Assembly: GCA_002751075.1 (NCBI GenBank)
Contig: NAOQ01000231.1
Coordinates: 1 to 46,482 of the forward strand
Source: Ichthyophonus hoferi
Taxonomy: Eukaryota > Opisthokonta > Ichthyosporea > Ichthyophonida > Ichthyophonidae
Reading direction: 5' to 3'
DNA: 46,482 bases
Shown here piece by piece: positions 23,901 to 36,571 of the stretch. A program made the translations under genes and the position numbers. The notes under the pieces are model-generated. The model searched no databases, was not told where the DNA came from, and was given only the letters and a program-made list of their open reading frames with translations. Within the stretch, counting starts at the first letter, position 1. Each line of letters opens with the position of its first letter.

Positions 23901-26900
23901 ATGGTGGAATCTACTGGTTGACAATGTTAAAGTTCCTTTTTCGCTTAGATCCTACTAGCCCACTAATGAACTCAAGTATAAAATCATTCTTATCCATACA
24001 CCCCATTCCAAAAGAACCCATTTATAGCCATTATTATTGGACGGCCCAAACATACACACCTCCATATTCACTCTATCTTTCTCAACTTTAACTACAGTTT
24101 TTAATTCGTCAATCAACCCTTCCATTGATAAATTACCTACCTTACGCAAGTGATAGGCAGGTTGTGTGCCTTTATAATCCTGACTGTGGATAGGGTATTT
24201 AAATCATATACCTGCATTTATTGGTTCACATTTATATATTTATGAGTGGGTGTATATATGCATCATTGTATGTATATGTATATATATGGTGTATGCGCAT
24301 GTGTATGTACGTATGCATATATGTATATATGTATGCATGTAGGTAGGTATGTATGTATGCATGTATATATGTATTTAGGCGAGTATAGGTGTTATGTTCA
24401 CTATATTCATCTTGTGTCAATCCATGGTACTGATTGGTCCTGACAGACTGTCAATCTGGTGGTGTAGGATGTAAATGTGTCTATAACTGTATAATATGCT
24501 ACAGGTATATCTCTTTATACTTATCTATATGGAACATCGGAATATAGGTACACGAATGATAATGTGATAAAAGAATGTGCAAATAGAGGGATGTTGCTAA
24601 TGGTAAATAGGGGAGGGTGTATATTTATAATGATAGAATAGGATAGGAAAGGATGGGATATGATGGGATAGGGTAGGACAGAATGTGTGATAGGGTAGGG
24701 TAATCTAGGATAGAATAGGATAGGATAGAATAGGATAGGATAGGATAGGATAGGATAGTATAGGGTAAGATAGGATAGGATATATAGGCTAATGATATGT
24801 CAGATAATATATTTCAATATAATATAATATAATATAATATATAATATATGACCCTATATCATCTACATCTATTGAGGTCATGTTGCTGAAGCGCTTCTAT
24901 ACCTTGGTATTCTTGTCATATTATCCTGGTGTGTATAGTGTGGTATATATTCAAGACCTACCCAACATTAGGGGGGTAAGAAAAAAGAAAAGTATACAAA
25001 TATGCATACCACTTACGGCACCACGCTGGTTATTTAACATGACACTGTTACACATACATACACGCACTACATGTACTTTTACATATATCCCTCTGTCGCT
25101 ATCACTCGGATCTCTTTTTCCTCTTCCTCTTTCTCTTCCTCCCCCGCCCCCTCCACCCCTCTCCTCTCCTCCCCCTCACCCTCACGATCTTCCTTGCTAT
25201 TCCCTTAGTTATATTACCATCAACTCCCCAGAGTCACAGCCAGTAGCTAGAAATGTTCCATGACGATTAAAGGCTAGGGAGGTGGCCCTTCCCTCCTCCA
25301 AGCTATTCTCAATAAACTGTACCGCCATACCTTAGTGCTCTCCCTATATATATATATATATATATGAAGTATGGTATGATACATATAGATTACTTGGTAC
25401 ATACGGTCATGCATACATACTATTGACTATGTAAATGCACACTTTTATGTCCTTGTAAATGATCATGAATAGATATACAAATACCCCCTAGACATATAAC
25501 TAGTTACAACCCTGCATCATTGCTGTTGATCTTATAGGCCACAGTAAATTGTCCATACCAACTCATTAGTTGGTGGAATACATATACATATATACATATA
25601 TACAATACATTTTTATATGCATATATATATAGCTATATATGATCCAGTATCTAGGACAAACACATCATTACTGAAGGCTCTATCTAGCTGCTTAGTAGAT
25701 AATCGACAGTATGTATGAGGTGATGTAAAGTAAAACCTTGATGGGTTGTAGGGGTTAAGAATTGTCATGCCTACTAATACAAGGTCAATTTATTAAGTAT
25801 CACTACAGAATCAAGAGTCCCCAGTCGGTCTCAGATAAAACCTTGTTATACTTTATAAGTATAGCATAATATATATAAAATACTTTAGAACCCAGCCCTA
25901 GTTAATTATATAATTATAACTATAGTTACTTTGACTATGGTATACATGTAGTTATATTTGACATCACATGTATTGGTCATGTTATAGATAACAAATGTGA
26001 ACCAATTATCAAACTAGTCATTATTTAATATATTAATGACACTAATTAGCAAAGTATTCTTAAGTAAACAGATAACTATAGCTATAGTTATTTTACCTAG
26101 GTTACGTATTCAGCTATATTTTACATAAACAAATTTCACGGTAAGTATAATATAAATCTACAGTAATTCGTGAGTAAATTTTAAAAAAGCTATAATAAAC
26201 AACAGGAATATATCGAATACTACACCACGGTTAAAGCTTTATACCAATAAATAGAGAATAAAATCAGTTCATGACATAGATCTGTAACACGAGGGAGAGA
26301 AACGATAACATACCTCAGGGCAGTAGCCTTTACGGAACCTTTCTGAGGGGAGAAAGGGAATGCAATGGTGGTCATATAAAGCACATATATGTATGTGTGT
26401 GTGTGTGTTTGTATGTACGTCAATAAACGTAAATTTTTTCAATATAGGTATTAGTTATCGTGTGTGGTACAAGACAAATCAACACTGCAATCTCATATGT
26501 AATATAGTAATATATAATTTATAGAATATAATATAAAAAACATAACCTAGATATGGTAATATACTATGTAATATAACACCCATCCTGACAGGTAGTGTCA
26601 TTCCTTTCATAGCTTTCGATATTATATAAAAACAACCATTGTAACTACAGTTCCCATTATTGTATTTCATATCAATAATTACAATGTCCCAAGTTAATTT
26701 TCAACAGAAAAAAAGAATCACAAAGGACTTCTAATGTGGTACACTATACAGACATGTGAACCATAAATCAAAAATCTCCCTCTCAACAACAGCAATACAA
26801 AACAACTATATGGCTGTATACGGCATACATATATACATATATATATAAGTATAAGTATGCACTACGTGATACAGGTGCTTCTAGGAAAGCATTAACATGA

Positions 26901-27084
26901 TTGCCTGTGTACATGGATGCAGCTGTAGATGTGTATAGGGCGAGAGAGGGGTAGATAGAAGTGTGTATAGGTAGTGGTGTAGTTCTATTATAGCCATATA
27001 TAAGATCTCCTCCTTCAACCTCTCTTTTTTTTCAGGTCTAGGGAAAACAAGTGACAAACACTCACCCATCAATGCTATGTTCAT
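17919..27084 (-). CDS. RBBP5: Retinoblastoma-binding protein 5, WD40 subunit of SET1/MLL H3K4 methyltransferases
   Basis: Fifteen exons, in order: 27066-27084, 26314-26342, 25218-25316, 24141-24211, 23635-23778, 22959-23104, 22577-22752, 21963-22082, 21344-21593, 21067-21170, 20647-20721, 20140-20223, 19717-19820, 18682-18764, 17919-18055. All phases join, giving about 546 residues (human about 538) if the 25-N gap in exon 9 is taken at face value. The N-terminus MNIALMERFRKGYCPE matches the family. WD40 blades include CVRSWSRDGRRIL, NWVASFDRRGNRIYIG and VLINSADRILRVYN. The segment after the propeller, NWAAYAPNFTQIDEN, followed by an acidic stretch with EDEFDIDEDG, corresponds to the activation and ASH2L-binding region. 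Next comes PIWALHSSDEEIED, as in animals. Oddities: a roughly 58-residue insert (exon 7), an AAG acceptor for exon 7, and a short C-terminus ending in KRARIQ. Confidence 0.95.
19479..19550. repeat. Imperfect inverted repeat in RBBP5 intron 13
   Basis: Arms of about 22-23 nt at 19479-19501 and 19528-19550 are near reverse complements (one arm reads TCATAAATCTTCATAACTTT). They flank an A-run at about 19509-19524. It would fold back in RNA; no transposon feature is seen. Confidence 0.6.
20513..20634. repeat. Degenerate (CCTAT)n array in RBBP5 intron 11
   Basis: Many copies of CTATC/CTACC pentamers on the plus strand. In the sense strand of RBBP5 this reads as GGATAG-type repeats, complementary to the array in intron 3. 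Confidence 0.85.
21266..21291. repeat. (ACAG)n microsatellite in RBBP5 intron 9
   Basis: About six tandem ACAG/GACA units on the plus strand, flanked by CATA- and CATG-rich sequence. Confidence 0.85.
21508..21532. other. Assembly gap of 25 N within RBBP5 exon 9
   Basis: The gap interrupts exon 9 between codons for AILNIIFL and YRPVLINSADRI. The stated length keeps the reading frame intact, but a 25-N run may be a placeholder, so a few residues of one WD40 blade are unknown. Confidence 0.95.
21600..21850. repeat. Degenerate tandem repeat with AACCAAT cores, RBBP5 intron 8
   Basis: Units resembling TTAACCAATAGAAAGATATA recur roughly every 30-45 bp at least six times on the plus strand, with the CCAAT word retained in most copies. 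It lies within the intron between exons 9 and 8. Confidence 0.6.
22174..22199. repeat. (TA)n microsatellite in RBBP5 intron 7
   Basis: About 13 TA units, preceded by TG-rich and TATG-rich simple sequence. Plus and minus ORFs across it are low-complexity artefacts. Confidence 0.9.
24632..24783. repeat. (GGATA)n array in RBBP5 intron 3
   Basis: About 30 pentamer units of the GGATA/GGGTA/GAATA type on the plus strand, with the purest part at about 24710-24783. In RBBP5 sense orientation it reads TATCC, complementary to the intron 11 array. Confidence 0.9.
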
Positions 27085-27757
27085 TTTCAGTTCGTTGGTG
27101 TGCCACTTGAGATGTATAATTTAAAATTAAAGTTGCTACTATACTGTTCAAAATTCCATAGGCACATAGAAAGAATTGATTCCCTATGCAGTCACAGTAA
27201 GTATGTATACTATATATATATTATATATATATCTCTCTCTCATTGATATTGTAGTATTATAATATTATAATCTCCCTTAAGTGCATACCTGATCTTCATG
27301 GAATATTGCTTTTTGCCCGCCAAAATAATTAATAAATTCCTTTAAACAATATTGACCAATTATATATTGTATAATCATGAGAGCACCTTTCCAGAGAGAA
27401 AAAATAAAAGATATAAACATAATCTTCCATTGGTTTGTGAACCGGCCAGGACTTTCTCTTTACCTAATCATATCATTTGTCTGGATTCGGCGTGGATCAA
27501 TCACAATCAATCCATAGAACACTTGATTCTATTGCTCCACTAGACACCGTGTACATCATAAACACTATATATAGTATGTTTATTTATTTATGGATGCTAT
27601 TTATTATATGATTACAATATTCCACTACCATTATTAGTGTTGACCTATACTTTTTCTTACGAGATTTTCATTCTGTTTTACACCTTTTTATATACAGTAA
27701 AAAGGATTTATTCTTCCCCTTATATTGAGACTATTTAATAATAGTAAAATTGCAAAA
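27085..27757. promoter_or_regulatory. Putative shared promoter region of RBBP5 and the SLC25A32-type gene
   Basis: The two start codons diverge with 673 bp between them. The region contains an E2F-like word (minus strand TTTTGGCGGGC, 27315-27325), a CCAAT box at 27356-27360 and an inverted one at 27429-27433. No clear TATA box is assignable. The bidirectional role is inferred from position. Confidence 0.5.
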
Positions 27758-30457
27758 ATGGCACAAAAGGAAATTGATAAACCGACTAATAGTGAAATGG
27801 AAATACCAACTACACCATTGAAGAAAACGTCAAGACCATCATATTTTCGTTATGCACCCCTTGACCATGCAGCGGCTGGTCTTGGTGCTGGTTTCTTTAC
27901 CACCTGCTGCCTTCACCCTTTAGATTTAATCAAAACAAGATTACAGGGTAGGTTATCACAGGATGTGGGGATGGTTTGCGCAGGTTACAAACCACTATAT
28001 TGTTATTATGTTCTCTCTTCTGGGCTCGTCTTTTTCACAAGGTTGCTACAATTGCTTGTTTGACAGTTTACTTATTTTGGGTTTAATTGATATAAAATGT
28101 TTAAAGAAATTATAAATAAATATAGCAAGCTAGGGTGGGCATGAGAAAGAAATGGTATATGTTTGTGTGTAAAGGTCTGTGGGCTTGATCGAGGAATAGT
28201 AACACCTGGAGGTGGGTTAGGACTGCTTAACGTCAACATTTTCTTGTACTTGAATAATTCTACTCATATAACTCATTAAAACTAGATATTATAGAGGGAG
28301 GGAGAGAAAGGGTGGTGTATAGGGGATATGAAGGGATATAAGATAAGGGAAATGGCGTGGTATTTATGTGATGGGGTAGCTAAGATGCTAATTCCCAGGG
28401 CATCTACAGTGCAGGACTCAGCCCCTATTGGTCGCATTCGTTATCGTAATACCGCTCATGCCCTCACTAGTATAGTTAAGGTGGGTGGTAGGACGGGGGA
28501 CTGTATAGTAAGAAGGAGCAAGTATTTGTAGGTTGTTATGTAGTTGTGTATCTTAGTGTGCTATGGTGGATTTCAATACGTAGGGAGGTGTGTATGTGTT
28601 AATAGCAATCTACATCAACATATGTACCTTGTCACTGTAGCGTATTATAATATATAGTATCTCCTAATCTATTCTAACCAATATCCACTCCTCTTCCCTT
28701 TCCAGTCTGATGGTATACGAGGACTGTATCAGGGAATCACCCCTAATATCCTAGGGAATGTAGTGGCATGGGGATCATATTTCCTGGTGTGAGTATGGTA
28801 TAGAAATAGGAATTGGAATTGGAATAACTTGTAAATTGTGGATATATTCTAGGATATGGTACATAGAGGGACTGCTGGAGATGTGGGTGGAAGTACATAT
28901 ATATAATTGTTTTATATTCTATTGTACTATATTATATTACGTTGTTTTATTTTATACTTTATGTGCATATAAGTCATGTACCCTACTATACCCTATATCC
29001 ATTATTCTCTACCCCGTTATATTACTTTCTACCTCTCTTAAATCAGAGCCCTTTAACTCTTCCACCCCCTGTCCTATGACACCATTACACGACATCCATG
29101 CATGTATTCTCACTGTATATGCATTTTTCTCTTTTTATCTCTCTCCTCCTTTCTCCTCTTTATTGTACTTAAATCACCTACCCCTATATATATCTATATA
29201 TATCTCTCTTTTTCTCTCTCTACAGATATAATGCATTAAAGAACAAGATACAAGCACACATACAGGCTGATCATCTGGGACCGCAGCATCATATGATGGC
29301 AGCTACTGTGGCAGGTGAGAGGGTGAGAGAGTATATTGGCTAGGGATAGATGGGGTGGAAGGAAAGGAAGAGATGGAGGTAGGGGAGGGTAGGGGAGATA
29401 TACCATGGGGACTACTGTGTCGTGTATTATTGGAATATTATAAAAAGGTGATTTGATTGGCTCTAAGGTCTATGTACTTTTTACTGATATGATTTATTAC
29501 TATTGTGATTGGGAGATAGGGTTTTAATATGTATTTAGAAATGAATGTTTATATATGTATGTATATATATATAGGAATTTATATTGGTATTTGATGGATA
29601 AGAAAATAAAGAGAGGGAAATAGAGAGATCCGCAATAGTACACATTTAATATATATATATATTAATGGAAAAATAATGGCAACAGGAGATAAATATTATG
29701 TGATTAGTAATATTTATTTATTACTGTAATTTACATGTAATAGATTCCCCTATAGTAGCTAGGTTTCCCCCTATTCTTCCAAAATTCCCTTTTCAAACAC
29801 TGCTCTCATTTCTATTTGCCCTACTATATCAATATCTATGTCCATCTATATTTGGTTCATATCATTCCTAATAAGTTAATTTTTGCAGGGGTTGGTACCC
29901 AGTTGCTAGGCAACCCATTGTGGGTGGTGAAGACACGAATGTGCTACCAAATGCAGGGTACACCAGGAGCATATAAGAATGTTATAGGTAGATACTGTGT
30001 TTATTTTGGTTCATTTCTTCGTTTCGTCTGTTGTCTCAAACAGTTGGTTCTGTATGTCACCCTATTTACACTTTATTTTAAAATAGTTAATATCCATTGG
30101 AGCCAGTCAGAATTATGGTTATAATATAATATATCCTTGCAATACCTATTACTTTACCTGCATTAGTTGCAAGTGATGTTATATGTATATCTATTCATTT
30201 AACTAATGCACACATAATACCAGATTTAGTTGCTGTATATAGACTAGTGATTATTGGTTTATTATAGTGTATCTAATGATATTATTGGGCGATGTGTCTA
30301 GATGCATTCCAATCGATCTGGAGACTTGAAGGACTTCGAGGTATCTATAAAGGTGAATAATCCGTTATTGCATGCACTTACTACCATGACATACATATAT
30401 ATGTAGATGTGTGTATCTATGGCCAATCTGATTTTTCCACTTTATATCAATTTTGGC

Positions 30458-30502
<45 letters not shown>

Positions 30503-32989
30503 CCTATCATATTCCAAGTATCCTCACCTATAACCATTATCCCACCCACTCCTCTCTCTCTCTTACTATACAGGCCTAATACCAGGTCTATTTGGAGTTT
30601 CCCACGGTGTTATACACTTTGTCGTATATGAAGACCTCAAGCGGCGATATCCTTTACAGGATCCCTCGGGAAAGCATGTGAGTGGCCCTGGTATTCTACA
30701 TTATGCTTGAAGTGGTGTATATAATGTATGTACTATATGTACTGTACTGTATGTAATATACATATGTGTGTATGTTTTGTTTATTTTTAAACTGTGCGTA
30801 CTATCTGTGTGATGATGAGTAATAATTGGTGTTTCTTTAAGTTATTATACCGATGTGGTTTCCGGTTTGCCCAAGGGTTAGTTTGGTGTGAGTTATAATT
30901 AGTCTATATTGTCCAATGAATATTGTAGAGCTTACAGGTGGAAGACCTATAGGCGTGGCGTCACTTATAGGTACTAGCAGTGGGTTATATTTCTCATATA
31001 GCTAATTACTGTCCTGATGATGCCATATTATCGGTTGAAGTTGGTCGATATAGTATTATTTGTTGATATGCATATACTGGTATATTTATTATTATAAAGT
31101 AATATATTTATTATTATATACTGGCATGTTTATTGCTCTTATATAGCCAATTAATTTTATCCACCTTCACCGTACTCACCATATGCTCTCTTATTGGTCT
31201 AGTCGGTCAGCCAATACATAGCCATGGCTGCTACCTCCAAGATTGTAGCCTCTCTATCAACATATCCCTACCAACTATTACGTAGCCGTCTGCAGGTAAG
31301 TAAGGGCTAGGATAAGGTGAAAGGATGAGTGTATGTAGATATATGTGTGTACTTGTGAGAGTTACATATACTTGCATATGATATATATATATATATATAT
31401 AAGGATGGATATCCACCGTTGTCTGCTAATTGGTTGGTGGGTGTAAGCGTAAATGCGCTCACTGGACCACCAATAAATATGTACGTATATATCAAGCTAG
31501 CTATCACTGGTTGTTTATCATTGTTTTTGGTTTTTTTGTATTTTTTGTATTGGCTAGTGGTTATTTTATAGCTTGCATTTATCTAGTTCTAATAACAGTA
31601 ATCGATGACTACCATCCAATGGGCCATAAACTTAAACTTTAATATCAGCATTGATTTAATCAGATATAGAAGTAGTATGAGCATCCTGTAATGTTCATTG
31701 TTATTGGATCTAGATGTGTATGCCTGGAGCCACATATGATGTCACTTACGAGTTACTAGCCCTATATGGGTTAATGATCAATATTCCTAATATAGCTAAT
31801 TTTGAATCCCAACGCGGGCCTTATAATTACCGTATGTATCATATATATATTATAATAAAAAATAATGACGACGATGTATAATCTAACATAATGATTATAG
31901 TAGGAGGTATTAATGATTCAAAATACAATTTTGATTTTTATTTTTTCATTAGAATCAAACGGTAGGGAAGGAAGTCTATCGCAACGTAACGGATTGTATT
32001 AAGAAGATATGGAGGTAAGGCACATGTAGTATATATATATATATAGTATATACTTTATATATTATACGGATTATATGATAATATTTGAAAGATATGGAGG
32101 CAAGGGGCATGTAGTATATGTATAGTATATATTTCATGTATTGTATGGACTATATGNNNNNNNNNNNNNNNNNNNNNNNNNNNNNNNNNNNNNNNNNNNN
32201 NNNNNNNNNNNNNNNNNNNNNNNNNNNNNNNNNNNNNNNNNNNNNNNNNNNNNNNNNNNNNNNNNNNNNNNNNNNNNNNNNNNNNNNNNNNNNNNNNNNN
32301 NNNNNNNNNNNNNNNNNNNNNNNNNNNNNNNNNNNNNNNNNNNNNNNNNNNNNNNNNNNNNNNNNNNNNNNNNNNNNNNNNNNNNNNNNNNNNNNNNNNN
32401 NNNNNNNNNNNNNNNNNNNNNNNNNNNNNNNNNNNNNNNNNNNNNNNNNNNNNNNNNNNNNNNNNNNNNNNNNNNNNNNNNNNNNNNNNNNNNNNNNNNN
32501 NNNNNNNNNNNNNNNNNNNNNNNNNNNNNNNNNNNNNNNNNNNNNNNNNNNNNNNNNNNNNNNNNNNNNNNNNNNNNNNNNNNNNNNNNNNNNNNNNNTC
32601 AGCGGATTATATGATAATATTTGAAAGATATGGAGGCAAGGGGCATGTAGTATATGTATAGTATATATTTCATGTATTGTATGGACTATATGATTGTTTT
32701 AGGAAGATATGGAAGTGAGGCGCATGACTTATATCCGTGTTGTATGTATTGTATTATGTACTATGTGTATATCATATACCATATCTTATATATCATATAT
32801 ATCGCATCCCTCTCATTCGTCTAATCTAACCTACTATTTTTTCCAATCAATAGAATTGAAGGTATTCAAGGTTTTTATCGTGGTCTAGGAGCCAATATCC
32901 TTCGAGTTACCCCCGCCACGTGTATTACGTTTTTAGTTTACGAGCAATTATCACACGTCTTTAAAACACATGCTACTATTCACTCTTAA
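27758..32989 (+). CDS. SLC25A32: Mitochondrial folate/FAD carrier, SLC25A32 type
   Basis: Mitochondrial carrier expected in the inner membrane, importing folates and/or FAD. Ten exons: 27758-27951, 28399-28480, 28706-28788, 29226-29314, 29889-29987, 30302-30352, 30574-30677, 31203-31295, 31953-32014, 32854-32989; phases join to 330 residues (human about 315). The three carrier repeats show [11 protein letters not shown] (residues 53-63), [10 protein letters not shown] (158-167) and [12 protein letters not shown] (254-265). The second, with its tryptophan, and the YPYQ of the third are typical of folate/FAD/pyrimidine-nucleotide carriers. [21 protein letters not shown] and [16 protein letters not shown] close the repeats. 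The ATG at 27758 was preferred over 27725 because of its context (AAAAATGG) and length. Exon 1 most simply ends at AG|GTTATC, a weak donor; the stronger GTAGGT four bases earlier breaks the frame. Intron 9 contains a gap and repeats. Confidence 0.93.
30461..30497. repeat. (CT)n microsatellite in intron 6 of the SLC25A32-type gene
   Basis: About 18 CT units, part of the pyrimidine-rich stretch upstream of the exon 7 acceptor at 30573. Confidence 0.95.
32003..32720. repeat. Tandem copies of the exon 9/intron 9 boundary, spanning a gap
   Basis: The end of exon 9 and its donor (AAGATATGGAGGTAAGGC, 32003 on) is followed by diverged copies at about 32091, 32625 and 32702. They carry GGAGGCAAGG or GGAAGTGAGG in place of the donor. 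Spacing is about 80-88 bp. About 90 bp before the N run (32066-32156) and after it (32601-32692) are essentially identical. This indicates either a longer array collapsed in assembly or a duplicated contig end. Confidence 0.8.
32157..32598. other. Assembly gap, 442 N
   Basis: Lies within intron 9 of the SLC25A32-type gene, between identical repeat flanks. The adjoining exons join in frame without it, so no coding sequence needs to be missing. Confidence 0.95.
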
Positions 32990-35900
32990 TGATTGGTTTA
33001 TCTGATTTAAGGTCTCTCTTAACTTAACTATGTCTTTTAAAACAACAACAAATTACTTTTGTTTAGTATCATAGTCTTTTATATGTGTATATATATCACT
33101 ACGCATGTAGATCCACCCTTATCATAGATATAGATCTAGATATCACCTGTAAAAATATTCATGATCTCATGATCCCATTTTTTCACCTGGTTGTAATTGG
33201 GCAACATATAAAGCCCTGCACCAACTAGCCTGCTTTAATTGTTTTAATTGGCAATTCTCCCGTGCTCTTAGTATAGATGCAATGATATTTTTTGTGCAGG
33301 AAAATCAATGAACCTATTAGCGAATGAAACGTTATCTGTGTTGTGTTGATGGCAATAGCCTATTGGATGAGACAGGTTTTTACTCTCATTGGCTGGCTAA
33401 ACCTCCATTGATCAATATATAGCCTTCCATCTCCCCCTCATTACATTTGTACAATCTTTCCACACACCTTTACCTCACCCATCAAGTTCTACATACGTAC
33501 AGCCATATTTACTCTATATTCTAATTCTGTGATATCTTGTCTTGCCTTGTATAGCTTCTTTGGAGCAATGCGCCATTATAACTAGATTATATATTATAGT
33601 AATAGGTAGTGGTAATATAATGATTACTACCAAATGATAATATGTATGGCTAGAAGGAGGTAATTAGCTTTGTACTAGGACATAAAATAGTACATATATA
33701 TCGATGCTAGTAATAATAATACTAGTAGTTGTAGTAGTGGTGGTGGTGGTGGTGGTAATAATTATAATACCAATAGCAACAATAATATGGAAAATGAACT
33801 TAAACGTAACGAATTTACTCTCCTCTATGCATTCTTCTTTATACTATTATACCCCACCGTATTTATATTGAAAGACCTTATCTCTGAAACATAAGTAATA
33901 ACACTTACGGTTTATGAATAATTCTTAATAATGCTCGACTTTGGTTTTAAAAAATGAAGTCCTCAGCATAATAAATAATGAAGAGTAATAAATCTAGCTA
34001 ATCTAAAGTATGTAACATATATAGACAAAAAGATATGACAAAGTGAAAACGATTAAAAACTATGAAGTAAGTATTAATGGCATAAGGCAAACGATTTTGA
34101 TTTTTCCCTATTGGATATACATACACTGTGCACCGTTTATGGCCAGTGCAGTCAGCGTGATTGGTTAGAAACCATAAGCGTGTGTGGAGCTGCGTCTACG
34201 TGTATCTATTTAACTTTTTTATATATTAATATTAACTTTGATTTATTTGTAATAGGTAAGATAGCTAGGGTTTATACAGTTAGATGCTATATAAGCTTAT
34301 CCAGTAGCAATATATATGGCATTATATTGTCGAGTTTATAGAACAGTTTCTTGCTAAAGAGACGAAATCTATGATAATTTGTAGTGGGTGTGATTCCCCA
34401 CAATATTTATCAATAAATATCAAAGCTACATACAAATCAAACCTTATATCCTGCTTGTCTTAAATAGAGGCATTCAAAATTTAATATATATTCTTTGTAC
34501 ACTATTAGTCTGTGTATGTTATTTAACATAAGACAGTTACCCTTGCCCTGTTACCAATATTGATGTGTCTTGATAAACTAATTAAAGACGTTCTCAAACA
34601 GAGCAGGTGTGCTTTGATGAATTAGAACTTGTGAGTTAGTATTAGGAGTAACGATCTAAAATCCGATTGGCCTCTTCATTCCAATCCGTACAGTCCAGCT
34701 AAGAATTAACTGATAAAAATTGATGTATATAGATGGTGACCAATAGGAATCTCAAGTACTAATGAAATAACCAATCATTGCGTCTTTTACTTCTATATTT
34801 GTACTCATACTTTATTTCATTAATAAGCTAGCCTGGTTCTCAATTTATCTAGTTTAAAATACCGTTTGTCAATTGTTGTTAATTTTTATTCTCGATATTT
34901 TTATAGTAGCACAATCTTTTAGCCCTTCATGAAAAAATCAAAAAGTAACCAGCTAATGAGAGTGTCAATAAAAAATTATATACGTTGTCCCCCACCTCTA
35001 ATTATCAATAGGACTTTACAATATGGAAGACAATAACGTAGACTAAACTACTCAACTAAACACCTAAATATATATAAATTGCTATTGGAAATAGGACTAG
35101 TATCTGTTGTACCGAGTTCTATCTGGCAGTCGTCGTCAGGCAAAAGACAGGCTAGAGCTTTAGCTGCCTGCTCTTAAATATCCCTCTGCTGATTGACTGT
35201 TATAGAAGTCTTTAACTGCTTACCTGGTGTTTTATTGTGTATGTAATAACTGTAATTTAATTGTGGCTGTGTATATAGTTACGATATTATTATCGGCAGA
35301 AGAACCAATACCAGACTAGACTAATTGGCCTTCTAGTAAAGTATATGGACTATCAACTTTAACTACTTTGACAACTATAGACATAACATAAAAATAAACC
35401 TAAAGTACACAAATTGAACAGTAAATGTTAACGACTGAGAACAGTGTTTTTTATTGGTTTTTTTCAATTCCTGTTATATTTTGCAACTTTTGCTTTATGC
35501 CGATGTCAATGTGGCAGTACCTATTGATGTGAATCAAGAACTATATTAGCTAATACAATTTTCGGAAGATCAATGAGGCTCACTAGAATTGTCTGGTAAC
35601 CAATTATCTTATCAGTGCAAATGATCACATTAAGGTATTGACAAATCATCTCATCTGAATAAAGAAAGTTATTCAATCAAGTAATATCGGACCAATGATT
35701 TCATGATCCGCATGTTGCTATAACTTTAGCCAAACTATTTTTTCATGTAGAGTTAACGGTATTGAACACTTTGGTTCCAACAATAATAATAATAAAAAAT
35801 GAGAAAAAAATGAAAAAAAAAAAAATAGAAATAAAAACGTGAGCTATTGGTCAGTATTATATAGTTAATGAGAAACCAAGCATTATACGATTGGCAATAG

Positions 35901-36571
35901 CCGTGCCATGCATTATTCATTGGTCGATTGGTATGTATGCACACATTTACGTTTATTTTCCCTCGTTGTGGTTGGACAGTATCGGTATATAAAAGTCATC
36001 CTGTTCAGGATTGGCTAACCAGTAGTAAATTTCCCACTACTAATAATAGTGTATTTGCTATAGGCTCGTTTTTATAATATTCGTATCAACTCAAAAGTTT
36101 TTGTTTAAATTCAAATTACTTGATAGAAGATTTAAGTTATAGTAGCAGTAGGCACAGTAATAATATTATACTAAATTATAATTATATTGTAATTATAATT
36201 GAAAAAAATCAATTGAAAACAATATATGATCACAGCATACTATAGTAGCAGTAAGATAACCTTACTCCTATCCCTATTCATTATACACTTTTCTAGTCTA
36301 TATTGACGCGTTAGCTAAACTATATTAAGCATGATTGGTTGGTATACAGGGTAATGTAATAGAATGCTGTGTATGGTGTATGGTGTGTGGTGTATGGTGT
36401 ATGTGTACGGGGCGTTATGGACATTCAATAAAAACATCAAAATACCACGATGTACTTTTAGGCAAATAAGAGATTGCTGGCAGTATGTCCATGTTCCCAG
36501 TGTACAAAGTAAGTTATTCGATTGCACAACGATCATGCCAAAATGAAGGAGCGAGGTAAAAAAAAGGGTTC
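32990..36571. other. Convergent intergenic region between the carrier gene and cyclin B
   Basis: No gene is recognised. AT-rich sequence with a (GGT)n run at about 33731-33756, several TGATTGG/CCAATCA words, and a possible imperfect hairpin at about 35140-35170 (arms CAGGCTA and TAGCTGCCTG). ORFs at 34111-34341 (plus) and 35753-35944 (minus) are without domains. Confidence 0.55.

Noticed and set aside
24420-24440. Candidate microexon for a Trp-Asp motif in RBBP5 between exons 3 and 4
   Set aside because: Unneeded: extending exon 4 to the acceptor before 24211 supplies VYDLNTLSTVRIIKAH in phase.
32118-32624. Long ORFs across the N run
   Set aside because: They consist almost wholly of undefined bases and carry no information.
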